DNA of 64,000 nt from Lachnospiraceae bacterium (GTDB taxonomy: Bacteria; Bacillota; Clostridia; Lachnospirales; Lachnospiraceae), in contig SFEV01000006.1 in NCBI GenBank assembly GCA_004557975.1, positions 1 to 64,000 of the forward strand, read 5' to 3'. The notes under the pieces were generated by a model. It made no database searches. It saw only the letters and a program-made list of their open reading frames with translations, and was not told the origin of the DNA. Made by a program: the position numbers and the translations under genes. Within the stretch, counting starts at the first letter, position 1. The number at the start of each line of letters is the position of its first letter. Below, one piece after another: positions 18,331 through 26,443 of this stretch.

Positions 18331-19105
18331 GTTCAAGAACCTCCTCTGCAAAATTCATATATGCTTTCGCAACTTTACCTTTTGGTTCGTATTTAAAAAT
18401 ACTCTGTCCCTCTCTGACTGCTTCTTTCATCCTGACAGAAAATGGAATATAATTGTCAAACACATGAATCTGATTTCCATAGGCATTATGAAGCAATTCC
18501 ATGTTGTTTCTGGCATCATTTGTATGGGCATCCACCATACTGAAAAGGATACCGGCAATCTGCAGTTTCGGGTTAATCTGTCTTCTGACTTTACCGATTG
18601 TCTTCAAGAGCTGTTGCAGTCCTTTGATTGGAAGATAGGATGCTTCTACCGGAATCAACACTTCATCCGACGCTGCCAGGGCATTGATAGTGATCATACC
18701 CAAAAATGGCATACAATCTATCAAAATTGTATCGTACCGGTCTTTTACCCTGTTTAATATCTGTTTCAGAACAAATTCACGGCTCATTGCATTTACAAGC
18801 TGAACCTCGGTTCCTGCCAGTCCAATATTGGAACAGATAATATCAATACCTTCCTCTGTATGCTGGATAAAGCAGTTCTCCGGAATATCTTCATCACTCA
18901 ACACCATTTCCATCAGCGTTGTTAATGTTTCATTACTATTATCGCAGTCACGGAATCCAAATCCAGCAGACACATCTGACTGAGGATCAGCATCCACAAC
19001 TAACACCTTCTTATTCATAAGAGCCAACCCTACACCAAGATTTGCCGCACATGCGGATTTTCCAGTTCCGCCTTTTTGGTTGACTACGGATATAATTTTT
19101 GCCAT
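18320..19105 (-). CDS. parA: ParA-family partition ATPase
   Basis: The 261-residue protein has a deviant Walker A KGGTGKS (about residue 12), Walker A' VLVVDADPQSDVSAG and Walker B DTILIDCMPFLG, the set of ParA/Soj ATPases. There is no N-terminal DNA-binding extension, as in type Ib or chromosomal-type ParA. The ATG at 19105 is six bases after AAAGGA; another ATG two codons earlier is too close to it. It is followed by parB with an 11-bp overlap. Both are richer in AT than the flanking genes and interrupt an aldo/keto reductase, which points to a plasmid or integrative element. With parB broken, the system may be decaying. Confidence 0.9.
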   Translation of the reverse strand: MAKIISVVNQKGGTGKSACAANLGVGLALMNKKVLVVDADPQSDVSAGFGFRDCDNSNETLTTLMEMVLSDEDIPENCFIQHTEEGIDIICSNIGLAGTEVQLVNAMSREFVLKQILNRVKDRYDTILIDCMPFLGMITINALAASDEVLIPVEASYLPIKGLQQLLKTIGKVRRQINPKLQIAGILFSMVDAHTNDARNNMELLHNAYGNQIHVFDNYIPFSVRMKEAVREGQSIFKYEPKGKVAKAYMNFAEEVLEHGR

Positions 19106-19161
19106 ATTCATTCCTTTCCGGTATCAGGAAGGAAAAATAGTAAGAAATAATAGTGGATTTT

Positions 19162-19347
19162 TTACGAAGATTACGAAAATGAAAAGTTGCATTATAAATT
19201 ACATTATAGATAGCTACCGAAATCGCCACATTTTTCTTAAAAATCATGCGAAGTTTACGTTAAGAAGTTCGTACAGGATCATTACGAAAACACTGACGAA
19301 CCAATTACGAAAAATCACCTAAAAAGTTACATGAATTTATAATGCAA
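19162..19347. repeat. TTACGAA repeats bounded by a 14-bp inverted repeat (candidate partition site)
   Basis: TTACGAA occurs at 19162, 19171, 19282 and 19305, with TTCGTA in reverse orientation at about 19268 and the variant TGACGAA near 19294. Most lie between perfect inverted copies of TTGCATTATAAATT (19187-19200 and 19334-19347). This fills most of the 332-bp gap upstream of parA. Partition operons carry such iterated sites next to parA as centromere or operator, so this function is inferred. Confidence 0.55.
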
Positions 19348-19372
19348 TATATGAAGTGCCCTGGAAAGGAAA

Positions 19373-19403
19373 AACCCTTGAAAATACTGGATTTTCAAGG
19401 GTT
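19373..19403 (-). terminator. Terminator of the rpsB-tsf operon
   Basis: A perfect 13-bp stem (AACCCTTGAAAAT and its complement) with a five-base loop is followed on the minus strand by five T. It begins 35 bp after the tsf stop. Confidence 0.88.
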
Positions 19404-19437
19404 ATAAGGTTCTTATTTAAGATTTGCAAAATCGGGA

Positions 19438-20376
19438 TTACATTCCCATCTGCTTAGCAACTTCTGCCGCAAAGTCCTCTTCCTTCTTCTCGATACCTTC
19501 GCCTGTCTCCCAACGAACAAAGCTCTTGATTGTAACCTTTGCGCCTGCTGCCTTTGCAACGCTGTCCACATACTGAGCTACGGACTGCTTTCCGTCCTCT
19601 GCCTTTACGTAAACCTGATCAAGCAGACAGATCTCTTTCAGCTCTTTATTGATACGTCCGTTGATCATGCCCTGGATAACCTTCTCAGGCTTCTGGGATT
19701 CCTTCGGGTCGTTCATGATCTGAGCCATAAGAATCTCTTTCTCGTGAGCGATGTAGTCTTCGCTTACTTCAGATCTGTTTGTATACTGCGGCTTCAGAGC
19801 TGCTACCTGCATAGCTACGTTCTTTGCCATCTCTCTGATCTCGTCGTTTACAACGTCTGTCTCAACATCTACGAGAACACCGATCTTGCCGCCCATGTGT
19901 GTGTAGTCTGCAACAAAGCCTGCATCCTCAGTTACCTGAACAAATCTTCTGATGTTCATGTTCTCGCCGATAACAGCAATCTGTCCTGCAAGGGCTTCCT
20001 TAACAGTCTTTGTTGTATCGAATTTCCACGGCTCTGCCAGGAAAGCGTCGATATCTGCTGCTGTTGTCTCCATAGCCTGCTCAGCAACCTGTGCAACATA
20101 GCCCTGGAATTTCTCGTTCTTTGCAACGAAGTCTGTCTCTGCATTTACTTCTACTGCAACTGCCTTCTTTGCATCCTCGGATACGATCAGCTTTACAAGA
20201 CCTTCAGCTGCAATTCTTCCAGCCTTCTTCTGAGCGGTAGCCAGACCTTTCTCTCTCAGCCATTCTACTGCCTTGTCCATATCACCTTCAGTCGCTGTCA
20301 GTGCCTTCTTGCAGTCCATCATGCCAGCGCCTGTCATCTCTCTTAACTCTTTTACCATTCCTGCTGTGATAGCCAT
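19438..20376 (-). CDS. tsf: Translation elongation factor Ts
   Basis: The 312-residue protein is the guanine-nucleotide exchange factor for EF-Tu. The N-terminal UBA-like domain begins AITAGMVKELREMTGAGMMD with CKKALTATEGDMDKAVEWLR. The core has EVNAETDFVAKNEKF, which carries the conserved TDFV contact to EF-Tu. The length is normal for Firmicutes. GGAGG precedes the ATG. It follows rpsB by 78 bp, the standard order, and ends at a strong terminator. Confidence 0.97.
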   Translation of the reverse strand: MAITAGMVKELREMTGAGMMDCKKALTATEGDMDKAVEWLREKGLATAQKKAGRIAAEGLVKLIVSEDAKKAVAVEVNAETDFVAKNEKFQGYVAQVAEQAMETTAADIDAFLAEPWKFDTTKTVKEALAGQIAVIGENMNIRRFVQVTEDAGFVADYTHMGGKIGVLVDVETDVVNDEIREMAKNVAMQVAALKPQYTNRSEVSEDYIAHEKEILMAQIMNDPKESQKPEKVIQGMINGRINKELKEICLLDQVYVKAEDGKQSVAQYVDSVAKAAGAKVTIKSFVRWETGEGIEKKEEDFAAEVAKQMGM

Positions 20377-20454
20377 TGTATATTCCTCCTGGATTGTGGT
20401 TCTGTGCTCTTATTAACCAGGCCCCGGAAAACGGAGCCTGTATCTGATCTGCAA

Positions 20455-21195
20455 TTACTCAGCAAGTGCCTCTACCGGAGCTTCCTCGAAAGCTTCCTCT
20501 ACTACTTCCTCAGCACCCTGCTTTGCCTCGATTACTGCGTCTGCCATCTTGGAAACGATCAGTTTTACAGCACGGATTGCATCATCGTTACCCGGGATTA
20601 CATAGTCCAGCTCTTCCGGATCACAGTTTGTATCACAGATACCGATAAGCGGAATACCAAGTGTATGTGCTTCCTGTACGCAGATTCTTTCCTTCTTCGG
20701 GTCTACTACAAAAATAGCATCCGGGATCTTCTTCATTTCCTTGATACCGCCAAGGTTCTTCTGAAGCTTCTCCTGCTCTTTCTTCAGCGCGATAACTTCC
20801 TTCTTCGGCAGTACATCAAAAGTTCCGTCCTCCTGCATTGTCTCAATGTCTTTCAGACGTTTGATTCTGCTCTGGATTGTCTTGAAGTTTGTCAGCATAC
20901 CACCGAGCCATCTCTCATTTACATAGAACATACCGCATCTCTCAGCCTCTGTCTGCACTGCATCCTGAGCCTGTTTCTTTGTACCTACGAACAGGATGTT
21001 TCCGCCGTTGGCAGCGATGTCAGCGATCGCTCTGCATGCCTCGTCAACCTTTCCTACAGATTTCTGAAGGTCGATGATGTAGATGCCGTTACGCTCTGTG
21101 TAGATGTACTCTGCCATCTTCGGGTTCCATCTTCTTGTCTGATGTCCGAAATGAACGCCTGCCTCAAGTAACTGTTTCATTGAAATTACACTCAT
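20455..21195 (-). CDS. rpsB: 30S ribosomal protein S2
   Basis: The 246-residue protein shows VISMKQLLEAGVHFGHQTRR, TERNGIYIIDLQKSVGKV, NERWLGGMLTNFKTIQSRI and IFVVDPKKERICVQEAHTLG, all diagnostic of S2. The C-terminus is an acidic Glu/Ala tail, common in this group. I use the ATG at 21195, preceded by AAAGGAG; a longer reading adds 11 residues from the leader. A structured leader and its own promoter lie upstream, so S2 may regulate its own synthesis. Confidence 0.97.
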   Translation of the reverse strand: MSVISMKQLLEAGVHFGHQTRRWNPKMAEYIYTERNGIYIIDLQKSVGKVDEACRAIADIAANGGNILFVGTKKQAQDAVQTEAERCGMFYVNERWLGGMLTNFKTIQSRIKRLKDIETMQEDGTFDVLPKKEVIALKKEQEKLQKNLGGIKEMKKIPDAIFVVDPKKERICVQEAHTLGIPLIGICDTNCDPEELDYVIPGNDDAIRAVKLIVSKMADAVIEAKQGAEEVVEEAFEEAPVEALAE

Positions 21196-21223
21196 GTCTT
21201 TTCTCCTTTTGGTTGAATTCTTC

Positions 21224-21318
21224 CGCATGTCTCACGCTTCCAGAGAGACCTGACCCTTTCGGGAACCTGCGCTGCATATCTGCCGGCGCTGTGGCACCAT
21301 CTCCAGAATCCACATGCG
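21224..21318 (-). promoter_or_regulatory. Structured leader of the rpsB-tsf mRNA
   Basis: The transcript between the rpsB promoter and start is about 140 nt and closes with a 7-bp stem CGCATGT/ACATGCG. Inside are a CCC-GAAA-GGG tetraloop hairpin and further GC-rich complementary stretches such as GCGC/GCGC. It ends just before the AAAGGAG ribosome site. I do not recognise a named RNA family in it. Autoregulation by S2 is an inference from position. Confidence 0.5.
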
Positions 21319-21340
21319 TGTTTAGTTTCGCAACTTCGAT

Positions 21341-21370
21341 ATTATAACATAAGGACCTGCCGCAAGGCAA
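21341..21370 (-). promoter_or_regulatory. Promoter of rpsB-tsf
   Basis: TTGCCT (21365-21370) and a consensus TATAAT (21341-21346) are separated by 18 bp on the minus strand. The -35 sits within the hairpin GGACTTGCC/GGCAGGTCC that follows the ABC permease gene, so that dyad and the promoter overlap. Confidence 0.75.
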
Positions 21371-21393
21371 GTCCTTTTTTGTTTACATCTCAA

Positions 21394-22656
21394 CTATTCG
21401 CGTCTCAGCGCCTCGATTGGATCGAGATTGGCCGCCTTGATAGACGGGAGAAGTCCGAAAATAATACCGATCAGCATGGAAAACAGAACAGCTATTACAG
21501 AGGCAGGAACACTGATGGACACGGCCACCTTGGAAATACGGTTAATTACCTGTGCCATACCGATACCTGCAGCCACACCGATCATTCCGCCAAGGCTCGT
21601 CAGTACGGCAGCTTCTGTCAGAAACTGTCCCAGAATCGCTCCCTTTCTGGCTCCGATGGCTTTTTTCAGACCGATCTCACTGGTACGCTCCGTCACGGAT
21701 ACCAGCATAATGTTCATTACACCGATACCGCCCACCAGAAGAGAAATGCTGGCAATCCAGATCAGCTGGTTGTTCGTCGCCGAACTGAGCTCCTGCATCT
21801 GCCGGGCCTGTTCGATCAGATTATCAGCCTTATATTTGACCTCAGTCTGGTCGGAAGAGACTGTTTTTGTGAGAATTTCTTCGGTTTTCTGCCCTGCCTT
21901 TTCCATATCATCTGTGCTGACCGCCTTGACGATGACATTTTCAGGCTCGTCATAACAGTATGTAATGGGCCAGGATGATTTCGGCATGTACAGATATCCG
22001 GCAGAGTCCGAATACTCATAGCTGTACCAGTCAGAAATTGATTTGATATTCGGCGTAAAGCTGTTGGATTTCTCCACCACTCCGACGACAAGAAACGGTA
22101 CCTTGCCAATCTCTATGGTCTTGCCGATGGGATTTTCTCCCGGAAAGACAGAATCACAGATAGACTGATCCACAATCAGCACCTTGCGGAAATTTTTGTA
22201 ATCATCCTCAATAAAATTTCTGCCGGTCCTGATCACATAACCTGTCGTGTCAAAATAGCTGGTGTCAATTCCGCGCACCGCAACGTCAGAAATCACAGTA
22301 TTCTGATAGTAAATATTATCAGAGTACGACATTCTCTCATTGTAGCAGGTCACATTTTTCACAGACTCGAGATCCAGAATCTCCTGACGCGTCTCATCAC
22401 TCACCATGCGGATTCCAAAGGGAATATCAGCCTGGGACATGATGGAATAATCCCATCCGCCCTGCTGAAGCTTGATTTCCACCGTATTGTTTCCGGAACC
22501 GACGAGACTGTTTTTGATCTCCTCATTCGTCCCTTTAATCGTAGATACAATTGAAATAATAGAAGCAATACCAATAATAATTCCAAGCATGGTCAGAAAA
22601 GATCTCATTTTATGCGACCAGATTCCCTGGAAGGACAATCTTATATTTTCAAGCAA
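21394..22656 (-). CDS. MacB-like ABC transporter permease (FtsX/MacB core)
   Basis: The 420-residue protein has the MacB layout. One N-terminal helix (MRSFLTMLGIIIGIASIISI) is followed by a large extracellular domain of about 230 residues, then three helices starting ASISLLVGGIGVMNIMLVSV. The cytoplasmic coupling motif is TERTSEIGLKKAIGARKGAI, and the protein ends NLDPIEALRRE. It is the last gene of a four-gene operon with two adaptors and an ATPase. It probably exports a peptide, lipid or drug; no substrate can be inferred. There is no ATPase domain fused, unlike Gram-negative MacB. Confidence 0.9.
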   Translation of the reverse strand: MLENIRLSFQGIWSHKMRSFLTMLGIIIGIASIISIVSTIKGTNEEIKNSLVGSGNNTVEIKLQQGGWDYSIMSQADIPFGIRMVSDETRQEILDLESVKNVTCYNERMSYSDNIYYQNTVISDVAVRGIDTSYFDTTGYVIRTGRNFIEDDYKNFRKVLIVDQSICDSVFPGENPIGKTIEIGKVPFLVVGVVEKSNSFTPNIKSISDWYSYEYSDSAGYLYMPKSSWPITYCYDEPENVIVKAVSTDDMEKAGQKTEEILTKTVSSDQTEVKYKADNLIEQARQMQELSSATNNQLIWIASISLLVGGIGVMNIMLVSVTERTSEIGLKKAIGARKGAILGQFLTEAAVLTSLGGMIGVAAGIGMAQVINRISKVAVSISVPASVIAVLFSMLIGIIFGLLPSIKAANLDPIEALRRE

Positions 22657-22683
22657 ATCTTACACCTCCTGCTGCCATCACTG

Positions 22684-25600
22684 CTACATATAGGCAGCTT
22701 CCAGCATATCTACCTCTTTTGTCTTCGCGCCCTCGAACACATCGTCACCGTACGGGAAGGCAATTTTGTCTGTAAACTCCAGCCCGGATGTGATCTCCAC
22801 CGCATAATTGGAGACAGTCTTTCCCGTCGTAACAGTCTGTTTCACCAGCAATCCGTCGCTCCCCTGCTTGTACACATAGGAGCTGCCGTCACTGTCCGTC
22901 CGCACAAAAAACAGTTCCAGATAAATGGCATCCATGGCATTCGTCATGGTCTCAGAAAGCTGAATTTCGGCCTCGCCCTCTTCCAGTCCCTCGGAATCTT
23001 CAATTAATGCGTAGAACGGATAGTAGGACGCATTGGAATTCTCGCTGCTGTAGTAGTAACCCGAACTGCTGTCGGCCTCCGGATACTCAGATATTTCCTT
23101 GATCACAGCAGTGAACGTCATCCCGCTGTCTGTCAGCATACCGGAAATTCTGTCGCCGACACTGATCTTTTCGAGTGCAAGCTCACTCATGGCACCTTTC
23201 GCAAAAAGTCCGGCCTCACTGGCCACCTTCACGAAATAGTCATTGTCAGAGCTTCCATCCTCGGAGCCGATGGTGATTACAGTTCCTTCCATGGTACTCT
23301 TTACCACCTTGCCGTCCACAATTCGCTGCTGCTTTCTGACGGCGATTTCAGACTCACGGATTTCAAGTTCACAGTCCTTGATCTCCCGCTCTTTATCCTT
23401 GATCATCTCCTGCAGCTCCTCAGCAGTGTAGTAATCACCGTCGGAGTAATCAAAATCTCCGTAGCCTCCACCGCCGCCGCCAGGCTCGGTCTGCGGTTCT
23501 GTCTCTGTCTCCGTATTCCACAGGTCATATTCTTTCAGCAGGTCAATCAGTGTCTGCTGATTCCATACCAGTGTTCTCTGTGTCTCCGTAAGATTCAGGT
23601 ACGCTTCCTTGAGCTCCTGCAAATCTGCTTTCAGTTCATTTTTATCCTGCTGAAGGTCCAGCTCCTGAATCTTCAGAATCATATCGTATGCAGTCAGGTA
23701 ATCCAGAAGCGACGGATATGTACCTGCCGCTTCAGATGCAGGTGTCTCTGCACCGGGCAAAGTGGCAGTATTCTGCGGATCTGTCGTCTGGAGAAGCTCA
23801 CTGCTGCCCGCCTGCGTCGTCTGGCTGCCCTGGGCCAAAGCGCGCTGCTCCTGCTGCCACTGCTGTTCCAGTGCACTCTGCCATGTCAGGCCAAGGGCCG
23901 TATATGCCTCCACAGCTGCTGTCAGATCATCCCTCACAAGCGCCTTCGGATCCATTCTTGTCACCATGAATCTGACGTACGCAAAGCAGATCTGCCGATA
24001 CGTATCCGATACTTCCTGTGAGGCTGTCTCACTCAGTGTATTCAGATACGCAGCTGCTTCCCCGCTCAGCTCATATTCTTCCATTTTAGCGCCTGTCTCA
24101 GCGCTTAATATATCTGCCTTCGGATTCGCCAGAAACTGCTGATACAGATCAATGGCAGACAGATAATCCTCTCTTGAGGGCTGAGCGCCCTCCATCAGAA
24201 TCGCTTCTGCTTTTGTCCGGAAATCCGTAACTGCCACAGCCAGATCGGTCTCTGTCTCTGATTCGCCGGTTCCGCTCTCTGTTTCTGTCTCTGATTCACC
24301 GGTTCCGGTCTCCGTCTCTGTCTCTGATTCGCCGGTTTCTGTCTCCGTTTCTGTACCGGATTCACCGGTTTCCGTCTCCGTTTCTGTACCGGATTCGCCG
24401 GTTTCCGTCTCTGTTTCTGTACCGGATTCACCGGTTTCCGTCTCCGTTTCTGTACCGGATTCGTCGGTTTCCGTCTCTGTTTCTGTACCGGATTCACTTG
24501 TTTCCGCCTCTGTTGCACCGGTCTCGCTTTCGCCCTGTCCGCCATTTTCACTGCTGTCGGTAATCTCCTCCGCCCGATCCCGCAGTGATTCAAGCAGCTC
24601 TGTATTCTTAAGATCCTCCTGCATTTTAGTGGACAGGAGCTCATAATGTTCTTCTATGGTCTCCATCGCAGCCACAAGCTGCTCCCCGCTCAGAGCCTGC
24701 GCTTCCTCAATCATCATATCCACACAGAGTACCTGGTAATTGTCCAGCATCTGACTGAAATTCTGTAATATTGCGGTTTTCTCTTCTCCGAGTTCACTCT
24801 GCACATTCTGACGGATAATATATTCACGAATCTCTTTCACTGTACCGTCATCCGCATCTTCCTCACGGATATTCTCATCCGCCAGATGCTTCCGGTAATA
24901 CAGCACAGCTTCCTTAATCGGGGAGGAAATATCTCCGGAACGGATATCTTCCCCATGCGCACGATACAGCTCATCAATGGCTGTCACAAGCTGTTCGTAG
25001 GCATTCACCATACTTTCCACCGAGAAAAGATCCTCTGATGTATTCTGTGTATCATCCTCTTCACTTTCTGCTGCGTTTAATTCCGCGGCCTGGCCCGGCT
25101 CAGACACTGCGCTTTCCGCCTGGTTTTCCAGGGGAACAGAATCCACAGCTTCTATTCCGTCGATCCGGATTCCCTCATCAGACGAAACACCTGATCCGTT
25201 ATCCTGGCCTTCGTCGGCTTTGCTTCCATTCGTCTGCTGTTCACCCGTCTGGCCTGTCACGTCCGTCTCTCCGGGCGTCGGCTCAACCAGAAGCTCTTCC
25301 TCTCCGGAAGCTGCCGTAAACAGCGAATCCTGTGTCTCGAGAGACGCTGTCGCATTGGTATTTTTCAGCTTTGTCAGATCTTTCTCCAGCCTTGCAAGTG
25401 TCAGTTCCTGTGTCTGAAGTGAAAGCTGCTCCATCTCCAGTTCCAACTCAGGAAGCGTCATATCATAAGAAAAAAGAGGACTCCCTTCCTTTACACTGTC
25501 TCCCGGTTCCACATAAATCTTTTCAATCGGATACTCCTCATCCAGCATAACTATCTGTGAGACCTGTGAAGTGACAGTCCCGTAAATTGAGTCTGTTGAT

Positions 25601-25746
25601 CCCCAGTATCCTGTATTCACATTGGAGACAGGCACTACCTCCACAGGAACCTTTTTGCTCTGCATGGAAAAGTATGCACCGTAACCGATTCCACCGACTG
25701 CTGCCACAGTCACCAGTCCGCAGATAAATACTGTCCTCAGCTTCAT
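22684..25746 (-). CDS. Very long HlyD/MacA-like efflux adaptor with Glu-Thr repeats
   Basis: The 1020-residue protein begins with one membrane anchor (VFICGLVTVAAVGGIGYGAY). A biotinyl-lipoyl-like half motif YPIEKIYVEPGDSVKEGSPL follows, then the second half MEGTVITIGSEDGSSDN after residue 800 and a beta-barrel. The two halves normally flank a short helical hairpin. Here about 700 residues intervene, with charged helical segments and a Glu/Thr-rich tandem repeat at about residues 412-500. Its ATG overlaps the stop of the ATPase gene by 4 bp (ATGA). It would bridge the exporter to the cell envelope. It is about twice the usual size of MacA-like proteins. Confidence 0.85.
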   Translation of the reverse strand: MKLRTVFICGLVTVAAVGGIGYGAYFSMQSKKVPVEVVPVSNVNTGYWGSTDSIYGTVTSQVSQIVMLDEEYPIEKIYVEPGDSVKEGSPLFSYDMTLPELELEMEQLSLQTQELTLARLEKDLTKLKNTNATASLETQDSLFTAASGEEELLVEPTPGETDVTGQTGEQQTNGSKADEGQDNGSGVSSDEGIRIDGIEAVDSVPLENQAESAVSEPGQAAELNAAESEEDDTQNTSEDLFSVESMVNAYEQLVTAIDELYRAHGEDIRSGDISSPIKEAVLYYRKHLADENIREEDADDGTVKEIREYIIRQNVQSELGEEKTAILQNFSQMLDNYQVLCVDMMIEEAQALSGEQLVAAMETIEEHYELLSTKMQEDLKNTELLESLRDRAEEITDSSENGGQGESETGATEAETSESGTETETETDESGTETETETGESGTETETETGESGTETETETGESGTETETETGESETETETGTGESETETESGTGESETETDLAVAVTDFRTKAEAILMEGAQPSREDYLSAIDLYQQFLANPKADILSAETGAKMEEYELSGEAAAYLNTLSETASQEVSDTYRQICFAYVRFMVTRMDPKALVRDDLTAAVEAYTALGLTWQSALEQQWQQEQRALAQGSQTTQAGSSELLQTTDPQNTATLPGAETPASEAAGTYPSLLDYLTAYDMILKIQELDLQQDKNELKADLQELKEAYLNLTETQRTLVWNQQTLIDLLKEYDLWNTETETEPQTEPGGGGGGYGDFDYSDGDYYTAEELQEMIKDKEREIKDCELEIRESEIAVRKQQRIVDGKVVKSTMEGTVITIGSEDGSSDNDYFVKVASEAGLFAKGAMSELALEKISVGDRISGMLTDSGMTFTAVIKEISEYPEADSSSGYYYSSENSNASYYPFYALIEDSEGLEEGEAEIQLSETMTNAMDAIYLELFFVRTDSDGSSYVYKQGSDGLLVKQTVTTGKTVSNYAVEITSGLEFTDKIAFPYGDDVFEGAKTKEVDMLEAAYM
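24240..24500 (-). repeat. 33-bp tandem repeats encoding an 11-residue Glu-Thr unit
   Basis: About seven copies of a 33-bp unit encode SGTETETETGE, with variants near the end (SETETETGTGE). The copies are in frame, so changes in number preserve the reading frame. The region lies inside the long adaptor gene. Confidence 0.85.
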
Positions 25747-26426
25747 TGAACCACCTCCCTGTGTTCTGACAGCTCACCGTCAAATATATCCACAACTCGC
25801 TTGGCGTATCCCGCAATATTGCTGTCGTGGGTGATCATAATGATCGTAACGCCTTCATCATTCAGCTTCTGAAACAGTTCCATGACCTGTTTGCTCGACT
25901 TGGAGTCAAGGGCTCCCGTCGGCTCGTCTGCCAGAAGAATCTCCGGACGGTTGACCATCGCACGTGCAATGGCCACACGCTGCTTCTGACCTCCGGAAAG
26001 CTGTGTCGGCTTGAAATTCACACGTTCTTCCAGGCCGACGCGAACCAGTGCCTCATGTGCCCGCTGCCTGCGCACGCGTTTGCGGACTCCGGCGTACAGC
26101 AGAGGGAGAGCGACATTATCAAGTGCCGACATACGCGGCAGAAGCTGAAAGTTCTGGAACACGAACCCTATGCTGTGCAGCCGTACATCCGCCTGGCTCT
26201 TGTCATTCAGATTCAGAACGTCCCTGCCCGCCAGCTCATAGGTACCGGAGGTCGGCCGGTCGAGACAGCCTATAATATTCATCAGTGTCGATTTTCCGGA
26301 ACCGGACGGCCCCATGATCGCCACGTATTCACCCTTTTCCACATTCAGGCATACATCCTTCAACACAGGAACTGTCATTTTTCCCTGAATATAGTCCTTA
26401 TAAATATGCTCAAGTTTCAGGATCAC
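25743..26426 (-). CDS. ABC transporter ATP-binding protein (MacB/LolD type)
   Basis: The 227-residue ATPase has Walker A GPSGSGKST (about residue 40), signature LSGGQKQRVAIARAM, Walker B ILLADEPTGALD and the H-loop ITHDSNIAGYAKR. The family-typical NIIGCLDRPTSGTYELAGRD also appears. It pairs with the permease at 21394-22656. Its stop overlaps the start of the long adaptor by 4 bp, and it starts 18 bp after the short adaptor, so the four genes are one operon. Confidence 0.95.
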   Translation of the reverse strand: MILKLEHIYKDYIQGKMTVPVLKDVCLNVEKGEYVAIMGPSGSGKSTLMNIIGCLDRPTSGTYELAGRDVLNLNDKSQADVRLHSIGFVFQNFQLLPRMSALDNVALPLLYAGVRKRVRRQRAHEALVRVGLEERVNFKPTQLSGGQKQRVAIARAMVNRPEILLADEPTGALDSKSSKQVMELFQKLNDEGVTIIMITHDSNIAGYAKRVVDIFDGELSEHREVVQ

Positions 26427-26443
26427 AAGATAACCTCCCTACG

